Assembly: GCA_016712105.1 (NCBI GenBank)
Contig: JADJRU010000049.1
Location: forward strand, 1-64,000
DNA length: 64,000 nt
Reading direction: 5' to 3'
DNA from: Ahniella sp.
GTDB lineage: Bacteria > Pseudomonadota > Gammaproteobacteria > Xanthomonadales > Ahniellaceae
Shown here: one piece after another, positions 20,955 to 31,169 of the stretch
Layout of the letters: each line of letters opens with the position of its first letter
Position numbering within the stretch: the first letter of the stretch is position 1
Made by a program: the position numbers and the translations under genes
The notes under the pieces: model-generated
Told to the model about the DNA's origin: nothing
The model's input: only the letters and a program-made list of their open reading frames with translations
Databases searched by the model: none

Positions 20955-21573
20955 CCAACGGATCGGTTGCTGGCCGCGGCGAAGTCGTGGCGCAAACCAT
21001 CGGTCATCGCGCCTTGTTGCTGCTTGTCCATTGCCATACGACTTGCCTTGTCAGTTCGGGCCCGGCAAGCAAGACTGGCCCGGCATCCGGGCAGTGCCGG
21101 ATACCGAACGTTGCCCTGCCCCCAAGCATGGTTCGGTCCGCGGCACTTGCCGCAGTCCGAATCGTAATTTCGGGCCTCCGGAGGGCTTGTCAGGACCCGA
21201 TCCGGAAGGTGTTGGTTCACATGAAGTCACGCGTCAAACGCTGTCACCATCAATGCGAACAATTGTTTCGGGATGGTCGCAGGCTGTCGTCGTATAGTCA
21301 ACCGAATGCACTTATTTTTTATTGTTCAGTGACTTGCACGATAGCTGATGATCTTCCAGTCCGATTCACCGTTAACCGGAATTGCCCACCCCAAGCGGTT
21401 GGCCCGAATCGTTCTTGGGCGATCGGGAGAGACGCGGATTCGGGGCAAAAGGCGAAGTCATGGCGACTGATCGCGCCGGGGGCCCAGTCAGATTTGGCCT
21501 GACAGCTTGTTAGACTCGTTCGGCCCGTGCCTAGCCGGCCGGTGCTTTCCCCCACTTGAGGAGTTGTCCATTC
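20955..21573. other. intergenic region between divergent giant-protein and lipoxygenase genes
   Basis: About 600 bp with no convincing gene. It must carry the promoters of both divergent units. On the minus strand a TTGACT near 21300 could be a -35 element but no good -10 follows at 17 bases. The part near 20960-21010 may belong to the real N-terminus of the giant protein (see that entry). Confidence 0.4.
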
Positions 21574-23716
21574 ATGAGCGCGCTTGCCATGCCGGTCCCC
21601 GGTCACCGGGTTCCGACCCTTCCGCAATCCGATTCCGCTGATGCTCAGAAGGCCCGCCAGTTCCAGTTGTCGCTCGCGCGCACGAACTACAACTACATGC
21701 ACAGTTATCTGGATCAGGTGCCGATGTCGGCCGATGCCGGACAACGAGAAGTTCACGCTCGACTTCGTCAACAAGGTCATCAAGGTCCTGCTGCCGATGA
21801 TCGAGAACTTCAAGTCGGCGGTGATGGCCGTGCTGGAGCGCGAACTGCAGGGTGATGTGCCCACGGACCAGCTGGCGGCACTGAGGGCTGCCTATGAAAA
21901 GATGGTCAGCGAGTTCAGCGCGCTGCATCCGATCCGCGACATCCAGGACATTCACGCATTCCTCGAAACACTGACCGCGACCATGAAGGCCATGCAATCG
22001 CTGGCCAATGTTCCCGGTGATCTGGAACGGATGGCACAAGGGCTCGAGACCGTCTTCAAGCAGTTCCTGACAACCCCGACAGCGTTCCTGAAGTCGACGA
22101 TGTTCGACATGCTGCGCGGCGAGCGCGGCCATGAATATCTCCGCCCGCAGTCGATCGATGACTACGAGGCCCTGTTCGGCTCGCTGAAGCGCCCGCTGAT
22201 GCTGACGGTTCCCCGTGCCGACTGGATGACCTCGGCAGACAAACCCTGCGAACAGGACTGGTACTTCGGCTGGATGCAGATTGCCGGATACAACACGACG
22301 AATCTGCAAGGTTTGGTCGCCAGCGTCCAGGCCGACAGCGACACCGTGGCACTCGGTGACCTGCAGAAGAAAATGCCGATCAGTGATGCCATCCTGCAAG
22401 CCGTCACCGGCGATGCTTCACTGACGCTCGCCAGCGCGATCGCCGCCAATCGGCTGTATGTCGTTGACTACGTCCAGTTCGCCGATGCGTACTCGGATGC
22501 GGTCCACGGTGAGCAGCGTTACATCACCGCACCGGTTGCCGTGTTCTATTGGAACCCGATCGCCCCTCCCGGTTATCCGCCCTCTGCGGAAGGTGTGCTG
22601 CAACCGATCGCGATCCAGCTCGGACAACAGCACAATCCGGAAACTGCACCCATCTATACGCCGAACAACACGGCCGGCGGTAACGACACCAGCCTGATGA
22701 AGTGGCGGATTGCCAAGTTTTTCGTCAATGCCCTGTGCGCCATGCAGCATGAGTCGATCGCCCATCTGGGCGATTGCCATCTGATCATCGAACCGATCAT
22801 TGTCGCTGCGAACCGACAGCTGTCCGATGCCCACCCGCTGCTGAAACTCTTGCTGCCGCATTTCCGCTTCACGATCAACATCAATGACGACGCCATCCAC
22901 AGCCTGATCACGCCCGGTGGCGTGGTAGCAACGAATGTCGGGCCGGCGATCGAATGTTCACTCGCTGCCGTGAGTGCAGCACACGCCGCCTATCGCTGGG
23001 ACGATCGGAATCCGACGCGTCTGTTCCAGCGTCGTGGTGTCGACAAGATCCCGGTGTTCCCGTTCCGCGACGACACCTTGCTGCTGTACGCAGCGATCAA
23101 ACCGTTCGTGTCGAGTTACCTGAAGGTGTACTACCGCAACGATCAGGATGTGCGCGACGACACCGAGCTGCAAAGGGCTTCCGTCAATGAACTGGTGTTG
23201 CCGCATTACTGTGGCTTCAAGGGCATGCGCGGCCTGATCGACACCGGCAATCCGAAACAACCCGTGCGAATCGAGAGCCTCGACTACCTGATCGACATGG
23301 TGGCGCAGATCATCTACACGGCAGGCCCACAGCATGCGTCGGTGAACTACGCACAGTACGCCATGATGTCGTACATGCCTGCGGTGGCCGGAACCATCTA
23401 CCAGCCGGCCCCGCCCCGCTCGATGGTCCTCAACTCGATACAGGATTGCCTGCCCTGGTATCCGGCCCTCGACGTGGCGCTGTACACGTTCTCGTTCGAA
23501 TACCTGTTGACGGAAGTGCAGTACGACACCTTCGGCACCTACGAGTTCGATCCCCGAACACCGTGGTTCACCGACCCGCGCGTGCAGCCGCTCAATACGG
23601 CGTTCAAATCGGCGCTTGCCATGGCGGAAATTGAAATCCGCAAGCGCAATGAGTCACGTCCGATGGAGTATCCGTTCCAGATCCCGTCGCTGATGCCGAA
23701 CAGCATCAGCATCTGA
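21574..23716 (+). CDS. bacterial lipoxygenase (apparent frameshift near the N-terminus)
   Basis: Lipoxygenases insert O2 into polyunsaturated fatty acids using one non-haem iron. The sequence contains the complete HX4HX4HX17HX8H signature (QHESIAHLGDCH, then ...LSDAH and LLPH, coded near 22743-22861). It also has HASVN near 23335, which supplies the further His and Asn ligands, and a C-terminal Ile (NSISI) as the last ligand. Length is about 714 residues, normal for bacterial enzymes that lack a PLAT domain. The start is ATG 21574, with GAGGAG about 13 bases upstream. The first 54 codons (MSALAMPVPGHRVPTLPQSD onward to QVPMSAD) are one frame off from the rest, which resumes at MPDNEKFTLDFVNKV. 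A one-base indel near 21735 explains this. No signal peptide is evident. Substrate unknown. Confidence 0.9.
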
Positions 23717-23731
23717 GAATCGCTGCTGTGT

Positions 23732-23765
23732 GTGCAGGCTGGGCTTGTTCAGCACCAGCCTGCAC
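23732..23765. terminator. hairpin between convergent genes
   Basis: GTGCAGGCTGG and CCAGCCTGCAC form a perfect 11-bp stem around a 12-base loop, 16 bp after the lipoxygenase stop and 11 bp before the stop of the convergent gene. There is no clear T-tract, so it could be a bidirectional attenuating hairpin or a REP-type element. Confidence 0.5.
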
Positions 23766-23775
23766 TTCAGCGGAT

Positions 23776-24207
23776 TTACAGAGGAAAGCCGACTGTTCCA
23801 AGACCACACTGGCTTGCGGCATAACTTCGTTCCGTCGGCCACCACAGGTGGCGTTCACCTGTCTCCGTGTTGACGTAGTAAAAGCCGGCCTTGACGTAAT
23901 AGGCACGGGCAAACAGACCGCCGTAACCGTAGGAGTCGTAGTAAGCCGTGTCGTCGGTTTCCGGATACGGTAACCACGCGTTGCCATAGGGCTCCCAGGA
24001 CCAGCTCAGGACGTTCGTGTCATAGGGCACTAGATACGCAGCACAGATGCCGTCGTACTGCGACCCCAGGTGTTCACACCCGCAGATCACCGTTGCATCA
24101 GGGTTGGTGATGTGGCGGTATTCGAACACCGGTGCCGATTGGGCCATCACCTCAAGGCCAGCGAATGCCAGCAAGAGTCCCGGGGCAAGTTTTGCGACAG
24201 ATTTCAT
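23776..24207 (-). CDS. small secreted protein, Tyr/Trp-rich
   Basis: 143 residues from ATG 24207, with GGAGA eleven bases upstream. Residues 1-22 are a signal peptide ending VMAQ. The mature part has four Cys (ICGCEHLGSQYDGICAAY and one near the C-terminus), suggesting disulfides, and a central run rich in Tyr, Trp and Asp. It is convergent with the lipoxygenase and is transcribed away from the signalling gene cluster, with its own ribosome site. No family recognised. Confidence 0.65.
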   Translation of the reverse strand: MKSVAKLAPGLLLAFAGLEVMAQSAPVFEYRHITNPDATVICGCEHLGSQYDGICAAYLVPYDTNVLSWSWEPYGNAWLPYPETDDTAYYDSYGYGGLFARAYYVKAGFYYVNTETGERHLWWPTERSYAASQCGLGTVGFPL

Positions 24208-24272
24208 GGGGCGTCTCCGTTATTGTTTTGGAATGACCGGAGACTGTGCACCAGAGTGCACAATTCGACCGG

Positions 24273-25829
24273 TTACTCCATCACGCGCAATCCGGCACGG
24301 CAATTGATCACGCCAGAACGGCTTTCCTCAGACCCCGCCCAACAGTACCGATTCCGGCCTTCGCGTTTGGCGCGGTAAAGAGCTTCGTCGGCACGGGCGA
24401 CGAGTGCTGTCGGCGACTGCAACAGCGGCGCCGATGTCTCGGCATTCGATGGATCAAGGCAACACCCGCCGACGCTGATCGTCACGTGTGCGCCGATACT
24501 CGATCTCGGATGCGGCAAGGCCTGGGCCGCCAACGCAGCCAGACTGCGCTCGGCAATACGAACCGCATCGGCCTCACCGGTCTCAGGCAGCAACAGCACA
24601 AACTCCTCGCCGCCATAACGCGCCACCAATGAGTCTTCGTCCGGCAGCACCATCGCCAGTGTGCGCGCAACCGTGCCGATGCACTGATCCCCTTCGAGGT
24701 GCCCCAGGCCATCGTTGTATTGCTTGAAGTAATCGATATCGATCATCAGCAACGACAACGGCAAGCCGTCACGTTGGCAACGCCGCCATTCCACTTCCAG
24801 GCGTTCATCGAATGCACGCCGATTGGCAATACCTGTCAAACCATCGCGCATGCTCATCAAGCGCAGTTCGAGCGTCCGCGCTTCGACCTTGGCTTCCAGA
24901 TGTTCGACCAGATGTGCATTCACCAGCGAAATGGCCGCCTGCGCGCTGAGCAACTCCAGCGTCTGCTGCTGCTTCACGGTGAACGCGTTTTCCAGCAGGT
25001 TGTTCTCGAGATAGACCAGCGCCACGATTCGTCCCTGCGTGAGCACCGGCAGGCACAACACGGATTTCGGCTGGCGATGCGCAAAGTAGGCACTACGCGC
25101 GAACCGTTCATCCAGATCCGGGCGGTTGACGACCAGCGTGCTGCGCGTCAACCGTGCATATTCGATCAGTTCGACCGGCAGCAGCGGCGCGGCCTCGCCG
25201 GCCACCAGCGACTCCGCGAGCGGCCGCGCAATACGCGTCGACTCCAGTCTCCGCGCTGCGGAAAGACCCCCGACCACCTCGACCATCAGCTTGCCGTTGT
25301 CATCGAGCACGATCGCACCGCGTTCGGCTCCTGCATTCTCGAGCAGGACAGAAAGCATCTGGCGCAACAAGGAGTCGAGCTGCAACTCGCGCGCGAGCAG
25401 CTGGTTCGCTTTCAGCAGCGACTGCAGATCCAGATAACTGGCATGTTCACTGGTATGACGATACGTCGCGCCGCCAAGACTTGTCGAGGCTCCGCGCAAA
25501 CGATAGCTGCTCAGGGACACTTCCGGCCAGCGCCGCTCGAGGTCCGAACACTTTGCCGACGCACCCCAGCGACGGTACAGGTGGTACGCCTCCTTGATGA
25601 AATTGCGCGCCAACTGCGGCTGCTGCTGTTGCAGCCAGAATTCGGCATACCGTTCGTTCGCCAGGGCTTCCACGGCCAGATAACCGGAGTCGCCAGCCGA
25701 ATCGATGGCCTGCGCGAAGTAGTCCATGGCGGCTTTTTCGTCGCCTTGTACACGCGCGATCTCGGCGGCGATCAACAGATGTTTGTGGCGGAAATTCGCA
25801 GCACAGTCACGCGCCCAGGTGGCGAACAA
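24273..25829 (-). CDS. GAF-GGDEF diguanylate cyclase portion of a split signalling protein
   Basis: The frame is continuous with the upstream 1177-residue gene: only the TAG codon at 25842-25844 separates them, and the nominal TTG start at 25829 is five codons later in the same frame. Content in order: helical TPR-like repeats (about 1-95), a GAF domain (about 140-300), a short coiled linker (LVEHLEAKVEARTLEL), and a GGDEF domain with active GGEEF (ARYGGEEFVLLLPE). The usual RxxD inhibitory site is not present (the aligned residues are P-D-E-D). The product would make cyclic di-GMP. As a separate gene it would lack a ribosome site, so I regard it as the C-terminal part of one protein of about 1700 residues. 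Confidence 0.85.
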   Translation of the reverse strand: MFATWARDCAANFRHKHLLIAAEIARVQGDEKAAMDYFAQAIDSAGDSGYLAVEALANERYAEFWLQQQQPQLARNFIKEAYHLYRRWGASAKCSDLERRWPEVSLSSYRLRGASTSLGGATYRHTSEHASYLDLQSLLKANQLLARELQLDSLLRQMLSVLLENAGAERGAIVLDDNGKLMVEVVGGLSAARRLESTRIARPLAESLVAGEAAPLLPVELIEYARLTRSTLVVNRPDLDERFARSAYFAHRQPKSVLCLPVLTQGRIVALVYLENNLLENAFTVKQQQTLELLSAQAAISLVNAHLVEHLEAKVEARTLELRLMSMRDGLTGIANRRAFDERLEVEWRRCQRDGLPLSLLMIDIDYFKQYNDGLGHLEGDQCIGTVARTLAMVLPDEDSLVARYGGEEFVLLLPETGEADAVRIAERSLAALAAQALPHPRSSIGAHVTISVGGCCLDPSNAETSAPLLQSPTALVARADEALYRAKREGRNRYCWAGSEESRSGVINCRAGLRVME

Positions 25830-25841
25830 CGCACCGACTCG

Positions 25842-28800
25842 CTAGACTTCCGCAAGGCGCTCGGCGAGCGGTTCGCTGTGCGCAAAATCGGCACGCAATC
25901 GGCCTAGTGCCAGATAAAATTCGGTCTCTACCCAGGTTGGACTGTCCGGCAAACACATGCCGACCATCGGCGCACGCTGTGCACTGTGCTGCCAGGATTC
26001 GTGATCACCGAACAGGTAGGCATGCCGCAACATCGCGCACACATGAAACGCCAGCGGGATGGACGGTGGTGCATCGTCCGGGAACATTTCACTGCTGCGA
26101 AAGTCTTCGGTATCGAAACTCGACAACGACAAGGTTTCGCCGCGCAATGCGCGCATCGGCTGAATGATGCCGCATCGGAGCATGGCTTCCGACTTCGGCT
26201 GCCGACTCTTGCGAAGGAACTTCAGGCCACGATCACAATCCTGCGCCAGCTCATCGAGCGGCACGCCCTGGACAGCGCGATTCGCTGCACCCAACACCAC
26301 ACAATAACCACCCGACAGCGGATTGATGCCGGTCAGCGCCAGTTCCAGCCCCCGCTCCAGATAGGGGAGCGTGGCCATCAAAGGTTCGCACCAATGCTGG
26401 TAGAACGGCGAAAAGTATTGGTACACCGGCATGCGGTAGTACTGACTCTCGCGCTGTTCCGCCATCGCCAGCGACAGCCGACCCATGGCATGGCACAGAG
26501 GGTAAGGCTTCTTCATCGCCGCCATCGCCGTCATGTAACAGACATAGGCGATACACGCGAGGTCACTCTGACCGTGAGCCAACGTGGTCTGCACGAGCCG
26601 GCAGGCATTCACCGCAAACGATGCGAAGCAGCCGCTTTGGTAAGTCGCATAACTCAGCGCGAAGTACACGCGCATTTCGAGCAGGCGCGCTTCATCCTGC
26701 ATCTCGACCGCACGCAACAGGGCTTCATGCGTGAACGGCACCAAAGCCGCCTCGGTTTGGCCGAACTCGGCCGGAAACATCTGGCCCGCCTCTTCGTCCG
26801 TTTCCGGGAATCGTCGACCCAACAGGATCAATGCTTGCCGCAGGACCGGCAAGGCATCCGGAAAACGCCCCTGGATATGCAGTTGGTCGGCCTGCACGAG
26901 CAGCATCGTGACCTTGCCGACGGCCGTCGGTGCAGCACCCAATGCCTCCAGGTACAGCGCTTCCGCCGCAGCGAAGTGGCCCGAGAGATACTCGGATTCA
27001 GCGAGCTCCTTGTACAGACCGAGCGTCTGTTCCGGACTGGTGACCCAGGCATCCGGCGGCAGCAGCGACAGCGCCATGCGCAGGTATTGGGCCGCTGCGT
27101 CGAAAGCCGAGGAGTCCTTTGCACGCAAACCGGCCCGCAGGTTCAACGCTGCCAGCGCCGCTCGTTCTTCAGGGGCATCAATCGTTGCAGTCGCCGGATT
27201 GAGGCACGCCAGAATCGTGAACAATCGCTGTTCGAGCCGCAAGTCATCACTGTCAGCAAGCAGTCGACGACCACATCGCAACTGCAAGTCGAGGCGCCCT
27301 GCATCGGGAGTCAGATCGTGGGCTGCCTGCTGGACGCGGTCATGCAGGAATCGATACCGGGCGCCGGCCAGCAATTCCGGGCTCTGTTCGAATTTGTAAT
27401 CCTCGTTCAGAGGCAGAAGGAAACCGGCCCGCAGCGCTGGCCACAACCTCGCCTGGCAAGCCTTCGCCTCAAGGGCGTCGACCGTCATCAACTCGCCCAG
27501 CGCAAAACTCTCGCCCAGCTCGGCGCAAGCCGCCAACGCAGCCTGGGTTTCGACAGGCAGATTACGCAATTTGGCAAGCATCAGCGTGACGACGTTGTCC
27601 GTCATGCCCCGTGCGCGGATGCGCTCGATGTGCCACTGCCACGCGCCGGACTCGCGGTCGTAGTGCAGCTCGTCGTGTTCGTGGAGATCACGCAGAAACT
27701 GCCCGACAAAGAACGGATTGCCGTGCGTCTTTTCGATCACCAGGTCAACCAGTCGCGCGATCCGCGGTTGTGCCTGGCGGAGCGTATCGGCGATCAGCGC
27801 CCCCACATCCTCATGGCCGAGATTGTGCAGGCGCACACTGACCGGCGGACTGACCTGGTTGGACAACCGTGACAGCATCAGCGCCAACGGGTGCGCTTCG
27901 TCGACCTCGTTGTCGCGATAGGTGCCGATCACCAACAGGCTGCGGGTGTCCTCGTCGCCTACGAGATGCTCGAGCATCCGCAGCGTCGACACGTCTGCCC
28001 ATTGCAGGTCATCGAGAAACAGCAGCAGCGGATGATTGCTCGCCGCCAGGGCTTTTACGAATTGCAGGAAGGCAATATGGAACCGCTGCTCGTATTCGGC
28101 AGCCGGAACCGCCGGCAGAGTCGGCATCCGGTCGATCAGCAGCGACAGGTTCGGCAGGATCGCCGCAACCGCCGCCGCCTGTGCACCCAGAGCGTCGGCC
28201 AACTGCCCCTGCCAGTAATGGCGACGCGCCTCGCCTTCGCTGGCAAGTTGCTGCAGCAAGGGATCAAACGCACGAACCAGCGCTGCGTAAGGCTGGTTGC
28301 GACCGAACTGGTCGCACTTGCCGCGCAGGTAGTAACCGCGGCGCGCAATGATGGGTCGATGCAGTTCGGCCACCAGTGCGGTCTTGCCGATCCCCGCTTC
28401 GCCGCTGATCAGCAGCAGTTCGGCCCGCCCGTCACTGACCCGCTCGAAAGCATCGAGGACCGTGCGTGTTTCGGTTTCCCGCCCATACAGCCGTTGTGCG
28501 AGGCAGAAACGCTCGGGCACATCGGCTTCGGCAATCGTGAATGCCGGAACACGGTGCTCGCGCTGCCACGCATTGGCGATTCGCGTCAGATCGTGGATCA
28601 GTCCGAAACTCGACTGGTAACGGTCATCCGGATACTTGGCGAGCAGCTTCTGCACCAGTTGCGACAAGGGCAAGGGAATCGCCGCATCAAGGGTGTGCAG
28701 TGGCTCCGGCAGGATCGTCAGCTGCGCATGCAGCAAGGCCACCGGATCATCGATCTGGAACGGCCGACGCCCGGCGAAGAGTTCATACAGGCTCACCCCG

Positions 28801-29375
28801 AGCGAGTAGAAGTCGCATCGATAGTCGATCGGCAGATTCGTGCGTCCGGTCTGCTCGGGCGCCATGTAGTCGAGTGTGCCGCGCGGTGCATCGAGCGTCT
28901 CGCGAGTGCGTTCGTGCTCCAGTCGGGTGGCCAGGCCAAAATCGCAGAGCTTGATGCGCAACCGGGCCAGATCGACCAGCACGTTCTTCGGCGCAATGTC
29001 GCCATGGATCAGTCGATGCCGGTGCACGTCGCTGAGGGCATAAGCCAGTTGCAGGGCGATGGCCAGACGATCGGAGAAGTCGAGCAGCTTGCGGGAAATG
29101 ACCTGGGCCAGGTTGGTCGCGGCAAAGTCACCGAGCTCCAGCAACCAGCGCCGACCGTCCTGATGCAAGGCACGGGCATGGATCACCCATTCCGAGTCGA
29201 TCGATTGCAGGATCGCGAACTCGTGATGCCAACGCGCGATCGTCTCCGGCGCCGGACGTTCGCTGTCCAGAACCTTCAACACCACCGATTCGCCCAGCGC
29301 ATTGTGCGCCAACACGACAACGGTATCGCCCGAGGCGTGGATCACCTCGCCGACTGAGAATCCGGCCAACTTCAT
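25842..29375 (-). CDS. Ser/Thr kinase-AAA ATPase, N-terminal part of a kinase-ATPase-GAF-GGDEF protein
   Basis: 1177 residues from ATG 29375. A protein kinase domain occupies about 1-270. It has VLKVLD for the ATP lysine, HGDIAPKN for the catalytic loop (HGD instead of HRD, catalytic Asp kept), CDFGLA and APEQ. The glycine-rich loop is poor. An AAA/STAND-type ATPase follows: Walker A GEAGIGKT near 332 and Walker B LLLFLDDLQWAD near 450. The remainder is helical TPR-like sequence. This order (kinase, ATPase, TPR, GAF, output domain) is a known large bacterial signalling architecture; here the output would be the GGDEF domain encoded after the TAG at 25844. The stop replaces a codon in a good helix (LAERLAEV-stop-RVGALFATW), consistent with GAG changed to TAG. 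Confidence 0.85.
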   Translation of the reverse strand: MKLAGFSVGEVIHASGDTVVVLAHNALGESVVLKVLDSERPAPETIARWHHEFAILQSIDSEWVIHARALHQDGRRWLLELGDFAATNLAQVISRKLLDFSDRLAIALQLAYALSDVHRHRLIHGDIAPKNVLVDLARLRIKLCDFGLATRLEHERTRETLDAPRGTLDYMAPEQTGRTNLPIDYRCDFYSLGVSLYELFAGRRPFQIDDPVALLHAQLTILPEPLHTLDAAIPLPLSQLVQKLLAKYPDDRYQSSFGLIHDLTRIANAWQREHRVPAFTIAEADVPERFCLAQRLYGRETETRTVLDAFERVSDGRAELLLISGEAGIGKTALVAELHRPIIARRGYYLRGKCDQFGRNQPYAALVRAFDPLLQQLASEGEARRHYWQGQLADALGAQAAAVAAILPNLSLLIDRMPTLPAVPAAEYEQRFHIAFLQFVKALAASNHPLLLFLDDLQWADVSTLRMLEHLVGDEDTRSLLVIGTYRDNEVDEAHPLALMLSRLSNQVSPPVSVRLHNLGHEDVGALIADTLRQAQPRIARLVDLVIEKTHGNPFFVGQFLRDLHEHDELHYDRESGAWQWHIERIRARGMTDNVVTLMLAKLRNLPVETQAALAACAELGESFALGELMTVDALEAKACQARLWPALRAGFLLPLNEDYKFEQSPELLAGARYRFLHDRVQQAAHDLTPDAGRLDLQLRCGRRLLADSDDLRLEQRLFTILACLNPATATIDAPEERAALAALNLRAGLRAKDSSAFDAAAQYLRMALSLLPPDAWVTSPEQTLGLYKELAESEYLSGHFAAAEALYLEALGAAPTAVGKVTMLLVQADQLHIQGRFPDALPVLRQALILLGRRFPETDEEAGQMFPAEFGQTEAALVPFTHEALLRAVEMQDEARLLEMRVYFALSYATYQSGCFASFAVNACRLVQTTLAHGQSDLACIAYVCYMTAMAAMKKPYPLCHAMGRLSLAMAEQRESQYYRMPVYQYFSPFYQHWCEPLMATLPYLERGLELALTGINPLSGGYCVVLGAANRAVQGVPLDELAQDCDRGLKFLRKSRQPKSEAMLRCGIIQPMRALRGETLSLSSFDTEDFRSSEMFPDDAPPSIPLAFHVCAMLRHAYLFGDHESWQHSAQRAPMVGMCLPDSPTWVETEFYLALGRLRADFAHSEPLAERLAEV

Positions 29376-29483
29376 GGAACTGTTTTTCTCCCTGCCACCG
29401 CACCCGGCCCGGTCCGGACGTTCGGTCTACCCGATGTTACATCGTGACTGCAACGTGGCAATGACGCGGGTTTGGCTGGCACC

Positions 29484-30908
29484 TCACTCGAATCCGTTTC
29501 GAAACAGGGAGACGTCTGCGATCAGGCGGATGGCGGCAACGTCCCGGTCGGCACCGAGGTTCGTGGTTCGACTGATGGTCGCCGCGACGGTCAGCCTGGT
29601 CGCATCCGTGACCAATCCCTTGGCGAACTCCGAATTGGGCCCACCCAATTCCAGCGCGACGACCCATTTTCCGCCCGTACCGAACGTCGGATCGAGGCTG
29701 CCGTCGGACAATACCAATCGGGTAATGGCCACATCATGGTTTGCGAGGGCGGACCGCCTGGCCGTCCCGACGACGACCACATGACTGGGGCTTGCCAACT
29801 GGAAGCCCGATGGATGTTGGAAGGCCATCGCAGCGGCACGGTCCGAGGGACCATCGTTGACGTCGAAGGCGACCATGCGGCGACCGGCTTCGGCAAATGT
29901 GGTGTCCAGGGTGCCGTCGACAAAAAGCCGAGCAATCCCGAAATCGATGTTGCCATCGAACCGGCAAGCCGATCCGGCAAGCAGAATCCGATCCGTCGCT
30001 GGAAACGTAGGCGAATGATGCAGGGCGATGGCACTCAGTTCGTCATCGGCACAGGTTTGTCCGGTGACATCAAAATGGACGCGTGCGCGACCAATGTCGA
30101 CGTTGCCGAAGTTGATATCCGGTTCACCATCCACGAGCAGGCGAAGCACCCCGAAATCCAGACCATGGTCGTCCGTTCGAATCGTTGCACCGGCGAGAAT
30201 CCGATCCAGATGATCGATGACCAGTGCGCGACCAAGATAATCGCGGGTTTCTCCATATGGAAAGTCGAAGATTCCTTTCCGAAGTCGGCAAAATCGGAGT
30301 CGGTACTGCCGTTCGCCAGCCAACGCGCCACCAGTACCAGATTGGCCGTGTTCATCCCGCCGAGGATCGAAACCAGGCGCGTTCCGACCATCACGATGCG
30401 ACCTTGGCTGTCTGCACCCACTGCGGCGACCTGGTCGGCCAGAATGTGGACGGCGCCATCGGTGCTGAACGTGGGATCCAGTCCGCTCCCATCCGCCAGC
30501 ACCCGATAGATTCCGGCCAGACCGGAATACCCACCAGTCCGACGACCAGAATTTTGCCGTCGGACTGGAGGGCTGCCCCTCGGATCGACAGCGGCGCCAA
30601 GGGGTCAGCTGGGTCGACGAACGTCAATCGGCCGTCGCCACCGCCGAAAGCCGGATCAGCGAACCCTCGTCATCGGTTTGCAGGATCAAGGCAACCGGTT
30701 CGACCAATGTCTCGGCGTCGCCGACCAGCACCAGACGACCGTTCGGTCGCTTGAGCATCGTCGCTGCCTGATCCACATCGTTGCCACCCTGGTTGACGGG
30801 CAGCACACTGACTCCGGGCGAAAAATTGCCGAATTCCGTATCCAGAATGGTCTGGCCCGAAACACCGAACGTCGCGAGCAACAACACCACCAAGGAGATG
30901 ACACGCAT
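29484..30908 (-). pseudogene. secreted delta-60-repeat protein, broken by about three frameshifts
   Basis: Four reading frames in order on one strand make one protein of about 475 residues. The first has a signal peptide (MRVISLVVLLLATFGVSGQ). The repeats carry the delta-60 signature (ADPAFGGGDGRL, GLDPTFSTDG, STDSDFADFGK, SLDPTFGTGG) and the ...DGKILVVG-type strand. The C-terminus is ISLFRNGFE-like (DVSLFRNGFE), the same terminal motif seen in another gene at 59361. Frame changes lie near 30665, 30500 and 30270. Three indels within 0.4 kb suggest a local low-quality consensus rather than slow decay, because each fragment is otherwise well conserved. Delta-60 proteins are predicted beta-propeller-like exported proteins of unknown role. 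Confidence 0.7.
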
Positions 30909-31169
30909 GGACGGACTCCCGCCTCGTGTTCTGTCAGATTAGTCCCCGGCGCCGACGCCACCTTGACCGTCGTCAAACAAGTTGCCTGACCCTGCCCGAC
31001 CGCAGCCCTTTTCGGCTTGCAACGCATTGGGATTCGCCCTTTTGGGGCTTCGGATGCTTTGCTTTCGCCGGCGGTTCGGCCAGCGGCCAAAAATCTTGTC
31101 CAGCAGAGACTTTCCGCGCCGACGCAGGACATGTTTAGATCCCGAACACCCCCTTGACCGGACCACCCC
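30909..31169. other. divergent intergenic region
   Basis: About 260 bp between the delta-60 gene and the phosphatase-like gene. It presumably holds both promoters. I see no confident -35/-10 pair or operator. Confidence 0.3.
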
